Positions 21,918 to 32,653 of a stretch of 64,000 nt of DNA are shown here, piece after piece. Position numbers and translations under genes: made by a program. The stretch is taken from positions 1-64,000 of the forward strand of contig JADQWC010000703.1 of the NCBI GenBank assembly GCA_017979445.1, written 5' to 3'. How positions within the stretch are numbered: the stretch's first letter is position 1; every line of letters begins with the position of its first letter. This stretch comes from Akebia trifoliata (Eukaryota; Streptophyta; Magnoliopsida; Ranunculales; Lardizabalaceae). The notes beneath the pieces were generated by a model that was not told where the DNA came from, made no database searches, and saw only the letters and a program-made list of their open reading frames with translations.

Positions 21918-23687
21918 TGAAAGCGCCCTCGATTCGCGGGGTGCGCGGATCCACTTTTAACCCTTGAGGTTTGGGAGTCGCCACCTAGTTATTGTGGTCT
22001 AGGAACCAAACTGACTCTAACATGGATAAAAAAAACTAATCTACCATAAAAAATCTGAATTCGGGGATCAAGTTACGGGGTTGGAATGTATTAGGTACCA
22101 ACCCTGCCCGGCCAAAGCCGGTCTCTACTAACTTCCCAAGTAAATTACATTGCTAAAACCTAGATAAAAATAAATAAAAATAAAAATTTACCTTTCCGAT
22201 GGCAAGGACTTGGTTCCCTCAGATCTGACAAAAAGAGCTCCTTGTACCGTGCTCCCTTGCTTCGTTCTGTTTTCGGATTTGACTTTGGATCTCCGAGACA
22301 AGGTATCTCCTTGTTTTTGAATCTGAACTCTTCAAGTTCGTTACGGATTTGGGGGTGTTTTTAGAAGGCTTTTGGGTATTTTCTAGACTAAAATTGAAGG
22401 AGGGATGTTAGTTAAGGAGTTGGGGCTCCAAAACTAGGGTTTATGGGGGGCTAGGGGAGCTTCTAGACCTACTTCTCTTAGGGTTTATAATTTTTTACGA
22501 AAATAGGGTGTGAGCACCTCTATTTATAGATGTTTTTAGGGGTTGATTTGGATAGAGTTAGTGTTTAATTAGAGATCTTTTAATTAGAGTTGTGTTTTAG
22601 TTTGACTTGTTTTAGGTAGAATTGTGTTTTAATTAGAATTGTTTTAGGTAGAATTGTGTTTTAATTCAAATTGTTTTAGGTAGAATTGTTTTTAAGTTAG
22701 AACTCTATTAGATAGAGTTATTATTTAATTAGATCTCTATTATGACTTTTGGTCTTATTTGATTGACTTTTAATGTTTTGACTTTAGTCTGAATTGATTG
22801 ACTTTTAATATCTTGACTTCAGTCTTGCTTAATTGACTTTAATTTTGACTTCAGTCTCACTTGATTGACTTTAATACCTTGACTTCAGTCTTGCTTGATT
22901 TACTTTTAATTTTTGGAGAACCCCCCTCTAAAATATCTTTAATTCTTTGGACCCCCAAATGGAGGGGTCCTTAAAGAAATATCCCACGAACCCTCAACAA
23001 TTTTGCCTGAGAGTCCGATTAATCGATTTTTTAGGTTCAAAATTTTAAATTAATTTCATTAATGTTTAAATTTAATTATTTAATGTTTTATTTATTAATT
23101 TCGAATTTTTTAATTATGAAAATTGTGAAATTACTGTTTTACCCCCGAAGAGGACTTTTCACGTTTTAAGTCGGTTTTTAATGTTCCAGGATGTTTTAGA
23201 ATCGATTTTTCGTAAGGAATTCAATGAGAATGTTGGTTTGTGTCATTTATGAAAATTTTTATGTGAAATGATTGTGAACTTTATGAGGGGTATTTTCATA
23301 ATTTTGTCAAATTCTGTTAAAATTGGCGAAATGATTTATTTGTTTTTGATTTGTTATTTTATGTGTTTGAGAGAGTTTTCCTAAGCGTAACGTAGGCTCT
23401 AGGGTTTTTTGATGTTAGGGGTATTTTGATAATTTGGTCAATTTTTAGTGATTTTTATCGTGAAGTTTCTTTTTGGTCTGCAAGATGATGGTTTCTATGT
23501 TTCTGGGTCGTATTTTCCTAGCGTAGCGTGGTTTCCAAGGTTTTGTCAGTTCGAGATACCTCATCCGGATTTCTGAAACATATCTGAAACAAAATAAAGC
23601 AATGGAATACACATCCATCATTGGGAATCATTGCAATCGGATTGACGAGTTGATTAATCAGGCGAGTGCAAAAATGGGGTGTCTACA
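21918..23687 (-). repeat. 3' LTR of the 17-kb element
   Basis: 1,770 bp and nearly identical to 37,152-38,922. Contains a T-rich section at 22,555-22,910 built from TTTTAGGTAGAATTGTG and TTGACTTCAGTCT repeats, and a conserved 3'-proximal region with GGTGGCGACTCC. Minus-strand ends are TGTAGACACC and GCGCTTTCA. Confidence 0.95.
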
Positions 23688-23700
23688 GATGCCCCTCTTT
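23688..23700 (-). promoter_or_regulatory. Polypurine tract
   Basis: The minus strand reads AAAGAGGGGCATC directly before the 3' LTR, the expected position of the plus-strand DNA primer. Similar AGGGGCAT words recur further upstream in the element's 3' untranslated region. Confidence 0.7.
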
Positions 23701-24033
23701 GGCAGAGGATTGAAGCAAATTAGATAGCAAATCTATTTTGGTAGATAGTGCGATATCTGAATGCCAAAGCTAGTGACAGTTCATTTTGCAGCCTGATTTA
23801 GCAATTCGTCAGGGTGTTCGGATCCTTGAGGGTAAAGCTCTCCCCGAATCAAAAAGTTGTCAGGTCCTTGAGCGCAAACTCTCACTGACAGTGTCAGATC
23901 CTTGAATTTTAGAAAATTCTCCTTGACTGATATAGCAACTGTGCAAGTGTGTGGCTTAAAATATGAGCATAATTTGAGCATAGTCTGAGTATAAACTGAG
24001 CATAATTTGAATATAAACTGAGCATAGTTCCTG

Positions 24034-24270
24034 AGCGTAGTTCCGAGAAAACCCTCGGCGGTAACATAGCATAGTTCCGAGAAAACCCTCGGCGGCATCT
24101 AAGCATAGTTCCGAGAAAACCCTCGGCGGTAACTAAGCGTAGTTCCGAGAAAACCCTCGGCGGTATCTGAGCATAGTTCTGAGAAAACCCTCGGCGGTAT
24201 CTGAGCATAGTTCCGAGAAAACCCTCGGCGGCATCTGAGCATAGTTCCGAGAAAACCCTCGGCGGTATCG
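24034..24270. repeat. 34-bp minisatellite with a hairpin in each unit
   Basis: Seven units of about 33-35 bp containing AGTTCCGAGAAAACCCTCGG. In each, CCGAG pairs with CTCGG across a six-base loop. The sequence just before (23,960-24,033) has shorter degenerate GAGCATA repeats. It lies in the 3' untranslated region of the 17-kb element. Tandem arrays at this place are known for Tat/Ogre elements. Confidence 0.9.
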
Positions 24271-24982
24271 GAGAACGAATAAATCTGGAAGATAATGAAT
24301 CTGGAAGAGAAATGATCGATTCCAAGAATGATAGGATCTGAAAAAGAATCTGGAGAACGAAAGAATGTCATATCTCCTATGTGAGATTCAAAATGCTTTT
24401 GTTTGAACCTCAAGGATGTATCAAAAAGTTTTATGAATTTAAAACATAAGTTTTTATTTCTTTTGAACCTCAAAAGTTTTTCGGAAAAACTGTTATCAAG
24501 AGGGTAACCTTAGGTTTGGGGTTCCTATTATCTCTTAGGATTAACACTGCTCAAAAGCAAAATGCCTCTAGTTTGACAATGACCATGGCCTTGAAAATAA
24601 TTGAACACATCATAAAAAAAAATGCCCCTAGTATAAGGGGGAAAAGTTACATTAAAAAAAAAAGAAAATGCCCCTTGTATGAAGGTTTGAAATAATTGAT
24701 TACCGCAAGCGCAATAAAGACTTAACTTTTAATTTTTATTGAAGGTTTTGAGTCAGGCTCAAGAGTACAAAATTATTTCCTTTCGAGTTTCATCATAGAA
24801 TTCACCCTTATCTCCCTTGGTTCACTTGGGGAAGTAAACATTTTCAGATCGATCGTAGACAAGATACTTGTGGCTTCTGAGTCTATGCCTGATTTAAGCT
24901 AAGTATTGAACTTGATTATTCGGACTTCTGATGTTTCAGCTCGGACCGCTCTCAGCTTGGGATTTTCTTCTGTTTTTCTTTA

Positions 24983-25203
24983 TTGCTCTAACTTTTGCCT
25001 AGATTGCCTTTTCAGGTTTTCAATCTAACGAGCTTGCTCTAACTTTTGCCTAGATCCCCTTTTTAGGTTTTCGATCTAACGAGCTTTTCTTTTTTTTTCT
25101 TGGCTCTGGTTGTTGTCAAAGTTGTTCTTTCAGATTTTCAACCTTGCGTGCTTGCCTTAATTTTTGCCTAAGTCGCCCTTTTCGGGTTTTCAACTTAGCA
25201 GGT
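24983..25203. repeat. About 50-bp imperfect tandem repeats
   Basis: Units built on GCTCTAACTTTTGCCTAGAT followed by a TTTTCAGGTTTTC segment and ATCTAACGAGC. Two good copies and at least two diverged ones (25,083-25,203). Within the 3' untranslated region of the element. Confidence 0.7.
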
Positions 25204-25716
25204 CTTTTCACTTATCTTTTTCTTCTCTTTTGAACTTCTAGAATTTATTGTCTGATCATGCTTTGCCACCCTCCTTGACTTTTCACACGGTACTTAGGAG
25301 GACTTTTATAGGTAGGCTTGGGACTGGGTAAAAAGAAAGGAATTTTGAGGCTCAAAAACCCAAATGCCCCTTGTGTGGCATTTCCTTTTAAATTATTTCT
25401 TTTTCTTTAAATTTTCTTCCCCATTTTGAATTTTTTTTCTTTTGAATTTTTTTCATTTCTTATTGTGTGGGGAAATAGATTTTTTTTATTGATGTGGTCG
25501 GGCCTGAAGTAATTTCTCAGGTTGCCTACGTACCCCAACATTTTGGGATCAGACCAAAACGTAGTTCAAATTTTCCCTCCCCTAGGTTAGGTGATCGGGC
25601 TGAGAAAGAAAAAGGCATAATTTTTTTTTTTTTTTTTTTGAAAAGGCTGCAAAGGGCTGAGAAATGAGATAAAAAACTGGGTAGCAAGGAAATTGATTCG
25701 GCCAAAGATGGCCTCC

Positions 25717-28700
25717 TTAAATGTAGTACCGTTTGATTTGGTCAAGGTTGGTTGGTTCTGGTAACTCGATTCCATCATAATCTTGAAGTCTGACAGCTTT
25801 TCCTGGTAATATTTCTTTGACGATGAACGGACCTCCCCAATTTGGTTTGAACTTCCCCCTGGGATCAAAAATAGGTGCCCTGTTCTCTTTGAGTACTAAA
25901 TCCCCGACTTGTAAGTGACGGGCCTTGATTTTCTTGTCAAACGCACGGGCAACTCTTCTTTGATAAGCTTGCACGTGGTATAATGCTCTTAGTCGTTTTT
26001 CTTCGATCAAATTCAATTCTTCATACCGTTGGAGAACCCAATCTGCTTCTGACAACTGACTTTCTAACAAAATTCTGAGAGATGGAATCTCCATTTCAAC
26101 TGGCAAGACTGCTTCCATGCCATACACTAAGGAGTAGGAAGTAGCTCCGGTGGAGGATCGAATTGAGGTTCGATATGCCCATAATGCAAATGGCAGTTTT
26201 TCTGACCAATCTCGATGTGATTGACACATTTTCCTAAGGATAGTCTTAATATTCTTATTTGCTGCTTCGACTGCTCCATTAGTCTGAGGTCGGTAAGGAG
26301 ATGATTTATGGTGTGAGATTTTAAACTTTGAACACAATTTGATAACCTCAGCTTTGAAATGCGACCCGTTATCAGAGATCAACTCTGAAGGTACCCCATA
26401 TCGACTGATGATGTTCGTTTGAATAAACTTTGCAACTCGAGACGCAGTGAGGACAGCATAAGAGGCAGCTTCAACCCATTTGGTAAAATAATCGATGGCA
26501 ACCAGGATGTATTCGTGCCCGTTTGATGCCTTAGGCGATATTTTACCAATAATGTCAATTCCCCAGACTGAGAAAGGCCATGGTGAGGTCAGACCCACTA
26601 ATTGAGATGGTGGCACATGTATCAAGTTCGCATGTATTTGGCACTTATGACAGGTTTTGACCATGTGATGACAATCTGTTTCCATCGTGGGCCAATAGTA
26701 TCCTTGTCTCATAATCTTCTTAGCTAACATTTTCCCATTCATATGAGGGCCACATTCTCCTGAATGTAGTTCAATCATTATCTGTTCAGCTTGATCTTCA
26801 TCAACACACGACAAGTGAATCCCATCATAAGATCTTTTGTATAAGCTTCCTGCGCACAGGATAAATTGAGACGCTAATCTTAGTAGGGTCTGTCGTTCTT
26901 TCCTCGATGCTTCTTCCGGGAATTCTTGTTTTTCCAACACTTTCCTTATGTTTGTGTACCATGGCTTTTCATCGGGTAGTCGAGTAGCAATGTTGATTTG
27001 ATGGCAGTACGCGGGTTTATTTTTGACTTCAACAGTGATCGGTATCAATTCCATGCCAGGGGGCAAATGGATCATTGAAGATAAAGTTGCTAAGGAGTCA
27101 GCAAATCTGTTATCCTCCCTTGACAAGTGCTGGAATAGGATAGCTTTAAACTTACTGACTAAGTTTAGCAAATACTCATGATAGGGTTTCAACTTTTCAT
27201 CCCTAGTCTTCCATTCTTCCAATGACTGATGTATGACCAAAGCTGAATCCCCGAAAACTTTAATTTCTGTAATACCTAAGTTCAAAGTAGCTTCGAGCCC
27301 TGCGATGTACGCCTCATATTCAGCCGTGTTATTAGTGTTCGAAAAGGCTAACTTAATAGCGATAGGAAAATGACACCCTTCTGGAGATAACAAGACTGCC
27401 CCTATTCCATACCCATTTTGATTGGCCGCTCCATCAAAGTATAACTGCCATGTTTGGTTCTGCGATTCTTCTTTAACGTGCAAGATGTTCTCATCTGGGA
27501 ATTGATCGACAGGCCTTATTCCTTCTACTACAGGGTGATCTGCCAAGTATTCTGCTACAGCTCTCCCCTTGATGGATTTCTGTGTAACATGCGTGATGTC
27601 AAACTCTGATAGCAACAGTAACCATCGTGCGGTTCTCCCTGTCAATGCCGGTTTCTCAAAAAGATACTTGAGAGGATCCATCCGAGATAATAGGATAATT
27701 GAATGAGACAGCATATAATGCCGGAGTCTCTGAGTAGCCCATACCAATGCTAAGCAAGTTTTCTCCAAGGATGAATACTTTCGTTCATACTCTAACATCT
27801 TCTTACTGATGTAGTAGATGGCCCTTTCTTTGCGAGTATCTTTGTCATACTGTGCAAGCATGCACCCCATAGCTTCTTCTGTGACTGACAAATAAAGAAG
27901 AAGTGGTTCACCTGTTGTAGGTGGAACAAAAATAGGTGGATTTAAGATATACTCCTTGACTTGGTCGAAAGCCTTTTGACATTGCTCATTCCAAACTGTT
28001 GGTTCATTCTTCTTAAGAAGCTTGAAAATAGGTTCGCAGACGTTGGTGAGTTGAGCGATGAACCTGCTAACATACTGGATTCTGCCCAGAAAACCTCGAA
28101 TCTGTTTTTCAGTCTCGGGAGGCGGCATCTCTTGGATAGCTTTAATCTTTACAGGGTCCACTTCGATTCCTCTCTGACTGACTACAAATCCCAACAGCTT
28201 TCCAGAAGTTACTCCGAATACACATTTCTGTGGGTTGAGGCGGAGTTGGTACTTTTGAATCCTTGTGAGAAATTTATCTAACGCAGTAACATGTCCTAGT
28301 CGTTCTTTGGATTTGACTATCATATCATCTACATAGACTTCGACCTCTTTGTGTATTATGTCATGTAGTAAAGTCGTGGCTGCTCTTTGATAGGTAGCTC
28401 CAGCGTTCTTCAAACCAAAAGGCATGACCTTGTAGCAGAAGGTCCCCCACTGTGTGATGAACGACGTCTTTTGCATATCTCGAGGATCCATCTTTATCTG
28501 ATTGTATCCTGAAAATCCATCCATGAAGGACAACAACGCGTGTCCTGCTGTACTGTCTACTAGAACATCTATGTGTGGTAAAGGGAAACTATCCTTTGGG
28601 CTTGCTTTGTTTAAATCTCTAAAATCCACACACATTCTAACTTTTCCATCCTTTTTCGGCACCGGGACGACATTGGCAATCCACTCAGGGTATTCTACTA

Positions 28701-28794
28701 CTTCCAAGAATCCAGCGCTAATCTGCTTTGTAACTTCTTCTTTGATTTTCAAAGCCCATTCCGGCTTTATACGTCGAAGTTTCTGTTTGATTGG
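25717..28794 (-). CDS. Pol: RT, gypsy RNase H, second RNase H, integrase
   Basis: Open frame of 1,025 residues counted from just after the stop at 28,795. In order: reverse transcriptase (about 30-215, 'DFRDLNKASPKD', 'MPFGLKNAGATYQR', catalytic YVDD near 154-157), gypsy RNase H (about 299-419, 'YYISKKMLEYERKYSSLEK'), a second, archaeal-like RNase H (about 449-571, 'LYFDGAANQNGYGIGAV', 'NNTAEYEAYIAGL', 'VFGDSALV', 'NRFADSLATL') and integrase. The integrase has an HHCC finger near 677-718, catalytic D747, D808 and E843, and a C-terminal 'NWGGPFIV' motif of the GPY/F type. All catalytic residues I can locate are kept. The frame is continuous with the upstream linker except for one TGA. Confidence 0.92.
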   Translation of the reverse strand, partial: PIKQKLRRIKPEWALKIKEEVTKQISAGFLEVVEYPEWIANVVPVPKKDGKVRMCVDFRDLNKASPKDSFPLPHIDVLVDSTAGHALLSFMDGFSGYNQIKMDPRDMQKTSFITQWGTFCYKVMPFGLKNAGATYQRAATTLLHDIIHKEVEVYVDDMIVKSKERLGHVTALDKFLTRIQKYQLRLNPQKCVFGVTSGKLLGFVVSQRGIEVDPVKIKAIQEMPPPETEKQIRGFLGRIQYVSRFIAQLTNVCEPIFKLLKKNEPTVWNEQCQKAFDQVKEYILNPPIFVPPTTGEPLLLYLSVTEEAMGCMLAQYDKDTRKERAIYYISKKMLEYERKYSSLEKTCLALVWATQRLRHYMLSHSIILLSRMDPLKYLFEKPALTGRTARWLLLLSEFDITHVTQKSIKGRAVAEYLADHPVVEGIRPVDQFPDENILHVKEESQNQTWQLYFDGAANQNGYGIGAVLLSPEGCHFPIAIKLAFSNTNNTAEYEAYIAGLEATLNLGITEIKVFGDSALVIHQSLEEWKTRDEKLKPYHEYLLNLVSKFKAILFQHLSREDNRFADSLATLSSMIHLPPGMELIPITVEVKNKPAYCHQINIATRLPDEKPWYTNIRKVLEKQEFPEEASRKERQTLLRLASQFILCAGSLYKRSYDGIHLSCVDEDQAEQIMIELHSGECGPHMNGKMLAKKIMRQGYYWPTMETDCHHMVKTCHKCQIHANLIHVPPSQLVGLTSPWPFSVWGIDIIGKISPKASNGHEYILVAIDYFTKWVEAASYAVLTASRVAKFIQTNIISRYGVPSELISDNGSHFKAEVIKLCSKFKISHHKSSPYRPQTNGAVEAANKNIKTILRKMCQSHRDWSEKLPFALWAYRTSIRSSTGATSYSLVYGMEAVLPVEMEIPSLRILLESQLSEADWVLQRYEELNLIEEKRLRALYHVQAYQRRVARAFDKKIKARHLQVGDLVLKENRAPIFDPRGKFKPNWGGPFIVKEILPGKAVRLQDYDGIELPEPTNLDQIKRYYI

Positions 28795-30177
28795 TCAAGC
28801 ATCAGGATATAACGGAATCCGATGTTGGACAATATCTGTGCTTACCCCCGGCATATCCTCGTAAGACCACGCGAATACGTCTCTGAACTTTCTGAGTAAA
28901 TCTACTATCCCTTTGCGTTCATCAGGAGATAAAGTGACCCCTATACGAATTTCCTGAGGACTTTCTTTTGTTCCGAGGTTGATAACCTCTACTTCCTCTA
29001 TTAGAGGTTGAGCCTGACGTTCCTCTTCTTGTTTAAGTAATTTGATTATTTCAGGGGGAGGTTCTTCGTCAAAAGACTCTCCCTCCGAAGCCAAATTATT
29101 AGTTGAATTATTATTGCGCTCGGGGTAATCAAAAATTTCTTTCATTTCATTGAAAAGAGATGGGGTAACAGGACTCATTGCAGACTTGACAGACTCACTC
29201 GACTCAGCAGGAAAAACAGACTCCCTAGAAATAACAGACTCAGCAGAAACAACTAACTTACTCGACTCAACAGAAATAAATGACTCAACTGGCATGTCAG
29301 ACTGAACAGGACTAATGGGACCAATAGACCCAGCCTTGACATGCAACACAGGACTGATTACATGATAATTTGATAGAGACCCAACAGCGGGTTTGATTAC
29401 AGACTGAGGATTTGGGATTCCTTTCCCAACTGATAACACTAAGATACCATGATCTTCAATGAATAGCTGATCTATGTTGAGGGAGTCTTGATCGAGCTGC
29501 CAGTCTTCAACTTTCTTCTCCTTAACTTCTATGCTTGCTTCCTTTTCGGGCCATTCCATGTCAAAAAAGATTTCAAAGCCCGGCAGACGAGTACCTGTGA
29601 TGTGATCAATAAATGGCTCTGGGAACCCACAATAGCGGAAATCTTCTCCTTCTTTCACGAAATAACCATTGAGGGTCTTTCGATAGGGCTTCATTTTAAT
29701 GAGATCTGTGGTACACCTTTGCCTTTTAGCAATGGCATTATCCCATTTTGTCTTCCAATATTGGGCCCAATCTTCCTTAGTAGGCTTATATCCTAGTCCG
29801 AATGTGCCGATGGCCTCTTTAATTAATGGTGCCTCTTTAATACCTTGCTGTTTGCAACCTAAGCCCATACCAGGGAAGAATCTCATTTTCTTGAATATAT
29901 TGGCCATGCAACAATTATCGATATTTTCCATTGGAAAATACTCCTTCATGGCTTGATCCCATTGGACTGAGCATATCTTTTCAAATTCGAACCCACTGAG
30001 CTCTACTCCCTGTTGTTCTGGTTGAATCTCAAGCAATGGCTTATCCTTAGCCTCAGTATTATTTATGATCCCTACAATTTCAGCATCTCCATGAAGAGTA
30101 ATTACCAGCCCATCCTTGATAAATTTGACCTTCTGATGTAGCGTAGAAGGGATGGCTTTAATCTGGTGTAACCATGG
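28795..30177 (-). CDS. Protease-RT linker region of the polyprotein
   Basis: Open frame that begins in the protease tail ('PWLHQIKAIPSTLHQK' at 30,177) and ends at a TGA (28,795-28,797). The residues after the stop continue the polyprotein without a frame change ('PIKQKLRRIKPEWA'), so the stop is probably a point change. It contains a G-patch-like stretch 'FKKMRFFPGMGLGCKQQG', a Ser/Val-rich low-complexity segment (29,160-29,340), and the conserved 'LLRKFRDVFAWSYEDMPGV' just before RT. In Ogre elements an intron lies in this zone. Whether one does here cannot be judged. Confidence 0.75.
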   Translation of the reverse strand, partial: PWLHQIKAIPSTLHQKVKFIKDGLVITLHGDAEIVGIINNTEAKDKPLLEIQPEQQGVELSGFEFEKICSVQWDQAMKEYFPMENIDNCCMANIFKKMRFFPGMGLGCKQQGIKEAPLIKEAIGTFGLGYKPTKEDWAQYWKTKWDNAIAKRQRCTTDLIKMKPYRKTLNGYFVKEGEDFRYCGFPEPFIDHITGTRLPGFEIFFDMEWPEKEASIEVKEKKVEDWQLDQDSLNIDQLFIEDHGILVLSVGKGIPNPQSVIKPAVGSLSNYHVISPVLHVKAGSIGPISPVQSDMPVESFISVESSKLVVSAESVISRESVFPAESSESVKSAMSPVTPSLFNEMKEIFDYPERNNNSTNNLASEGESFDEEPPPEIIKLLKQEEERQAQPLIEEVEVINLGTKESPQEIRIGVTLSPDERKGIVDLLRKFRDVFAWSYEDMPGVSTDIVQHRIPLYPDA

Positions 30178-32347
30178 TTGAAAGAGGACTGGATATCAAT
30201 AACCTGAAATTCCACAGGAAATTTAGCTATGCCTGTGGACAGCCGAAGGTGCAAAATTCCCAGTACATCTCTCTTGGTGTTATCATAAGCTCTAACACCT
30301 TGATTAGTAGGTTTGAGATCTTCAACCTTAAATCCGAGACAAGTAGTCGTTTTCAGCGGGCAAACGTTCAGTGCACTCCCGTTACCAATCAAAACTAAAG
30401 GTACCCTCATTCCGTTACAGTCAACTGTAATGTGCAGCGGCTTAGTATGACTTGCCCCTTCTTTTGGGAGATCTGAGTCCGAGAAGGATAGACTATTCTC
30501 CACGTAAGTTGCCCCCACTATACTGGCTAGCTGATCTGGGGAAGTATCAAGGGAGACTTGGGCTGTGTTTAATGCTTTGAGAACAGCCTCCCTATGAGCA
30601 GTGGAAGCCATTAGTAAATCCCATACTGAGATATTAGCCCCTGATTTTTTCAACTGTTTGATCACGGAGTTATCCTCTTCGATGCTTTCCTTAGTGGGAT
30701 CATCTCCTTCTTTTCTTGCCAGGGCTGCAGGATTATCAACACAGAGTTCTTGTGGCTTAAAAACTCTTCCACCTCGAGTCATATGTCTAACTTCATCACA
30801 AGAAAGGGAGAAGGGCTCATCCTCTTCAGTCAACACGTATGGATCTTCGTCTATTAAAGGTACAGGATTTTTCAGATTCATTTGGGCCAACAGGTAACTA
30901 GTGAACGCGGGACTATCGTAACGAGGCGGGGATAAACAATAGGTATCATCCGAGGTTAAATCGAATGGTTCATAGTTTGTGGTAAAAACCTCATCAATGA
31001 AGGCTATCCCGGCAAGGGGGTAACTGGGCGGTTTAACTTGGATTGGATGGATGAGAGAAACAGGGTCGAATGATAATGGGGTGTGAGAAACCATATTCAG
31101 GGTTGGTGGAGGTTGATAAGCAGGTAATGGATTTGTGGTGACATTTGGTGGGCTAGGGATGGTGACCTTTTTGTTGTCAATAAGGTTTTGAATGGCATGG
31201 CGCATGGTGATACAACGATCCGTGTGATGGCCAGGATTTTGATGGAATTCGCAGAACACGTTAGCATTGTGTCCAGCTGGCAAGGGATTAGGTAAAGGTC
31301 GGGGTTGGATAGGGGTAAGAAGCCCTTTTTTCATCAATTTGTGAAGCGCTACAGTGAGACTCATCCCTAGATTGGTAAACTGACGCGGAGTCCGAGGTTG
31401 ACTTGGGTGAGCTTGGTTATTAGTCCGGACTGGGGGTTGAGCTGGGGTAACTGAGGTATTGGCGATGTAAGTATGGTTGATGTTGGGTTTGGGAACATAT
31501 GGTTTCTTAGGCCTGTTATCTGAGGGGTTAGAAAGGATCCCAAAGGCAAATGCATCCTCAAGTTGGCTCCCGGCTTGCAACAAGGATTCAAAGGTAGGGA
31601 GGTATTGGGCCACTAGGTGTTGAGCATATCCTTGGGAGAGATTCTTTAAGATAATTGCTACTTGTTCCTTCTCCGAAGGTCTATCCCACATTTGAGAAGC
31701 CTTGGCCCTCCAGCGACCAATGAAATCAGTGAATGTCTTCCCATTTTTCTGTTTAGTTACTTCCAGATCCCTTCTTGAAGTCTCAATCTCGGTACTGTAC
31801 TTATACTGATGCCAGAAGGCCTTTGACATGTTTTCCCATGTACCCACAGTAACTGGATCTTGAGACATTAACCAACGTAGTGCTGATCCCGATAGAGTCC
31901 TTTGGAACAATAATGTCATCTGTTCGTCGCTGAGTCCCATAGTGCGCATGTTGGTAACATACACCTTAAGATGTGTTTTTGCACACCCTGTCCCACTGAA
32001 CTTGTCCATTTCAGGCATCACAAACTTTTCTGGCAAATGGATCCTAGGGATGTGATTCAAAGCTTCAATGCCTGCTGCCATTTCATCAATACCCTTTATA
32101 CTCTTCATTGCTGACTCCAATTGAGACATTTTATTAGATAACGCCGGATTCTCATCAACATACTCTTCGTCTCCGTCGAGCTCGAAAACTTCACGTGGAC
32201 GTTTCCACTTTCCACAGTCCCATAAAGGAATTCCCGTCGATTCCGAGGTCTGTTCCAACATTCCACTTTACCTTTTATATTGCTGATATCATTGGCAAAG
32301 GCTGCCAAGTTCTTACAGATCTCTGTGAGCTCAGATTCTGAAGCCAT
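30102..32347 (-). pseudogene. Gag-protease, frameshifted
   Basis: Gag starts at the ATG at 32,347 ('MASESELTEICKNLAAFAND'). A one-base shift near 32,262 moves the frame to the long 719-residue frame that ends at 30,102. Gag core 'SGSALRWLMSQDPVTVGTWE' and 'TFTDFIGRWRAKASQMW' are clear. A zinc knuckle of the CX2HX4HX4C form lies near residues 337-350 of that frame. The protease follows, but its active-site motif, D-[NST]-G-S in relatives, reads GNGS: the codon at 30,384-30,386 is GGT instead of GAT. Near 30,177 a short deletion removes the 'LLGR' part of LLGRPW and throws the frame out. The second gag copy at 48,184 lacks the first frameshift, which confirms it. Confidence 0.85.
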
Positions 32348-32653
32348 CTCTACTTGTTGACTTGGTACTGTGGTTCTTTCTAACCGACTGGACTTACGAC
32401 TCCAATTAGGAGGTGGACGCTTGAGTTTGGGCGCAATGATAATCCTATATGACCCCATCAAAGGTAGATTTAGTCAATTTCGGTATTAACCCCTTGATAA
32501 CATTTTTAAGAATCATTTTATTGAGGTTTGTGCACCAATCCATTAATTAATCCATTCACACAATGAGTATTTGAAAAGAAAATAAATATCCATTCGAAAA
32601 GAAAGATAGTTTTATTGAAAACGATAAACAATATGTTCTTATTTAAACATCTT

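Noticed and set aside
24034..24270. CRISPR-like array (regular short repeats)
   Set aside because: The units are contiguous with no unique spacers, and the DNA is a plant retrotransposon.
23781..24473. Minus-strand frames with a repeated PPRVFSEL-type peptide
   Set aside because: They are translations of the 34-bp minisatellite in several frames. Nothing indicates that they are expressed.
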